Positions 62,572 to 64,000 of a stretch of DNA of 64,000 bases are shown here, piece after piece. The notes beneath the pieces were generated by a model. The model searched no databases, had not been told where the DNA came from, and was given only the letters and a program-made list of their open reading frames with translations. The stretch spans positions 1 through 64,000 of the forward strand of contig JAVZOV010000003.1 of assembly GCA_038881895.1 (NCBI GenBank), written 5' to 3'. The DNA comes from Thermoprotei archaeon. Lineage in GTDB: Archaea > Thermoproteota > Thermoprotei > Gearchaeales > WAQG01. The position numbers were made by a program, and so were the translations under genes. Numbering within the stretch: the first letter of the stretch is position 1; each line of letters opens with the position of its first letter.

Positions 62572-63669
62572 TTAGACTTTATCTAGAGCCTGTTTTAAAT
62601 CTTGAATTATATCTTCTACATCCTCTATTCCAACAGATAACCTAACTAATCCGTCGGATATGCCTCTTTTTATTCTTTCTTCTCTCGGTATTGATGCGTG
62701 GGTCATAGTTGCTGGATGTGTAATCATAGTTTCTGTTGCACCTAAGCTTTCTGCAAGATAGCATAGTTTAACTGAATTCATTAACTTCTTCGCTGACTCT
62801 AATCCACCTTTTAATTCAAAGGATATTATCCCGCTATATCCAGGATAAATTACCCTCTCAACTTTAGGGTGTCTCTCTAGAAATTTTACAACCTTTTTTG
62901 CGTTCTCATCATGTTTTTCCATCCTTAAATGTAATGTCTTTATTCCTAATATTGTTAACCAACAATCGAAAGGCGAAGGTACTGCACCTATAGCATTTTG
63001 AATAAACTTTAATTTTTCATAAATTTTTTGATCATTAGTTGCTATCGCTCCTCCTATCAATTGATTATGACCGCTAAGATATTTTGTAGTGCTATGAACA
63101 ACTATATCTGCACCTAGCTCTAAAGGTCTTAGAAAATATGGTGTGGCAAAAGTGCTGTCAACCACTAACAAAATTTTCCTTTTTCTTGTAATTTTTGATA
63201 TTGCCTTTACGTCTGAAACTTTCAGCAGTGGGTTTGATGGAGTTTCTATCCAAACCATTTTTGTATTTTCTCTTATAACTTTTTTCACGTTTTCGGCTTT
63301 AGTTGTATCAACGTAAGTGAAAGTTAATCCATACCTTCGCAGCACTTGCTCAAACAAACGATAAGTTCCACCATACATATCATCAGAGCATACCACGTGC
63401 TCGCCTTGATTTAACAATTTTAAGGTTGCGTCTTCTGCCGCTAAACCAGAAGCAAAGGCTAAACCAAATTTTGCATTTTCTAGTTCAGCAATCAATTTTT
63501 CTAATACAGTTCTTGTTGGGTTGTTAGTTCTGGAATAATCGTAGCCTTTAGTTTTCCCTACTTCTTCCAACACATACGTTGCTGTCTGATAGATTGGAGT
63601 TAGAATAGCACCAGTTGTGGGATCTGGTTTTTGTCCTCCTCTAACTGCTTTTGTTGCAAACCTTACCAT
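62572..63669 (-). CDS. Cystathionine gamma-synthase/lyase (Cys/Met PLP family)
   Basis: 365 residues. TPIYQTATY, YDYSRTNNPTR, ASGLAA, PLP lysine in HSTTKYLSGH, SLGATETMITHPATMTH and RLSVGIEDVEDI. Relative to family norms about 15 residues are missing where VIYPG should be followed by a helix with HP...A: here VIYPGYSGIISFEL. With the CBS gene upstream it suggests methionine-cysteine interconversion. Confidence 0.87.
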   Translation of the reverse strand: MVRFATKAVRGGQKPDPTTGAILTPIYQTATYVLEEVGKTKGYDYSRTNNPTRTVLEKLIAELENAKFGLAFASGLAAEDATLKLLNQGEHVVCSDDMYGGTYRLFEQVLRRYGLTFTYVDTTKAENVKKVIRENTKMVWIETPSNPLLKVSDVKAISKITRKRKILLVVDSTFATPYFLRPLELGADIVVHSTTKYLSGHNQLIGGAIATNDQKIYEKLKFIQNAIGAVPSPFDCWLTILGIKTLHLRMEKHDENAKKVVKFLERHPKVERVIYPGYSGIISFELKGGLESAKKLMNSVKLCYLAESLGATETMITHPATMTHASIPREERIKRGISDGLVRLSVGIEDVEDIIQDLKQALDKV

Positions 63670-64000
63670 TATTTCACCCCCCTTTTCAAATAATAGGTAA
63701 TCACGTCTATTGTAGTAATTATATCAACAATTTTCTTTCCGTCTAGAACAAGTAAAGCATTTTTATCTTTCAATAAAAGAAAAGGATTCAATATTTTGTC
63801 CTTTATTTGTACTTGTGGTAAGGGTTCTTCCATCACTTCTTTAATTTGTTGTTTTGGATTAGCTCCCTTACTAGAGAGCTTTTTAACCAGTGTTATTTCT
63901 CTTATGCTACCAACTTGAACTTCGTCTTCGATCACGGGTAATTGTGAAATATTATAAAATTTCATTAAATCTATTGCGTTCTCTAAAGTATCAGTAGGTT
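63669..64000 (-). CDS. CBS-domain protein, C-terminal part (runs off window)
   Basis: The frame is open to the window edge and reads PTDTLENAIDLMKFYNISQL then PVIEDEVQVGSI, one CBS motif, and a second, VMEEPLPQVQ...NALLVLDGKKIVDIITTIDVI. This is a Bateman pair as found at the end of archaeal cystathionine beta-synthases. Its stop overlaps the start of the transsulfuration gene by one base (TAATG), supporting that identity. Confidence 0.65.
   Translation of the reverse strand, partial: PTDTLENAIDLMKFYNISQLPVIEDEVQVGSIREITLVKKLSSKGANPKQQIKEVMEEPLPQVQIKDKILNPFLLLKDKNALLVLDGKKIVDIITTIDVITYYLKRGVK

Overview
The window is about 64 kb of AT-rich archaeal chromosome, most likely from a thermophilic or otherwise TACK-type (Thermoproteota-like) archaeon. 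The reasons are aIF2-beta, archease, archaeal-type prolyl-tRNA synthetase, Trm14-like and e-MtaB-like tRNA modification genes, two tungsten aldehyde ferredoxin oxidoreductases, a RadA/KaiC-like ATPase, TATA boxes about 27-30 bp upstream of leaderless starts, GGTGAT-type ribosome sites and a pre-tRNA with an intron in the D-arm. The species cannot be named from sequence reading alone. No rRNA genes and no CRISPR array were seen.

Layout: 1-560 holds a truncated TnpB end and a decayed gene. 0.6-8.0 kb has citrate synthase, a KaiC-like ATPase, a strongly structured unidentified RNA, an AOR with its MoaD-like partner, a FUN14-like membrane protein and an unknown anchored surface protein. 8.1-15.5 kb has both glycine decarboxylase halves, UbiX, an MTTase, a class V aminotransferase and homoserine dehydrogenase. 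15.6-17.4 kb is a complete IS607-type transposon (A). 17.7-27 kb has a beta-helix repeat protein divergent from a membrane HtrA protease, small zinc proteins, a flavin reductase, a YHS protein, a Trm14-like methyltransferase, endonuclease IV, a PD-(D/E)XK-like nuclease candidate, and two copies of a ~295 bp internally deleted transposon. 27-32.9 kb has tRNA-Lys(CTT), class II HMG-CoA reductase, aIF2-beta, archease, aspartate kinase and aspartate-semialdehyde dehydrogenase. 32.9-35.6 kb is a TnpB gene split by an IS607-derived element (B). 35.6-48.4 kb has MtnA, an HTH-phosphoribosyltransferase-like regulator divergent from an HD phosphohydrolase, SerB, ThrC, ThrB, a radical SAM protein, a GSA-aminomutase-like enzyme, an acryloyl-CoA-reductase-like enzyme, tRNA-Val(CAC), a small kinase and a ROK sugar kinase. 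48.8-50.7 kb is a further IS607 element (D) in which recombinase and TnpB form one frame. 50.7-57 kb has a ferritin-VIT1 fusion, a SagB-type oxidoreductase, ProS, threonine dehydratase, a CYTH protein and a phosphoesterase. 57.1-58.5 kb is a second HTH-TnpB element (C). 58.6-64 kb has a membrane glycosyltransferase, the second AOR, intron-bearing tRNA-Lys(TTT) with an integrase-like relic beside it, a transsulfuration enzyme and the end of a CBS-domain gene.

How the genes fit together: all five steps from aspartate to threonine are present (lysC, asd, hom, thrB, thrC), plus threonine dehydratase, SerB and a cystathionine synthase/lyase. The rest is mostly central metabolism, translation and tRNA modification. 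The accessory layer is almost wholly IS200/IS605 and IS607 material. It comprises four IS607-type elements, a nested insertion, two MITE-like copies with an RNA-like core, and many short relics of transposon ends.

The most unusual points are: a ~180-nt rod-like RNA at 3154-3333 whose wobble pairs are all G-U on the + strand; two-gene HTH-TnpB elements that kept transposon ends but lost the recombinase domain; the D-arm intron; and serB and thrC, whose frames both lack a standard start codon.
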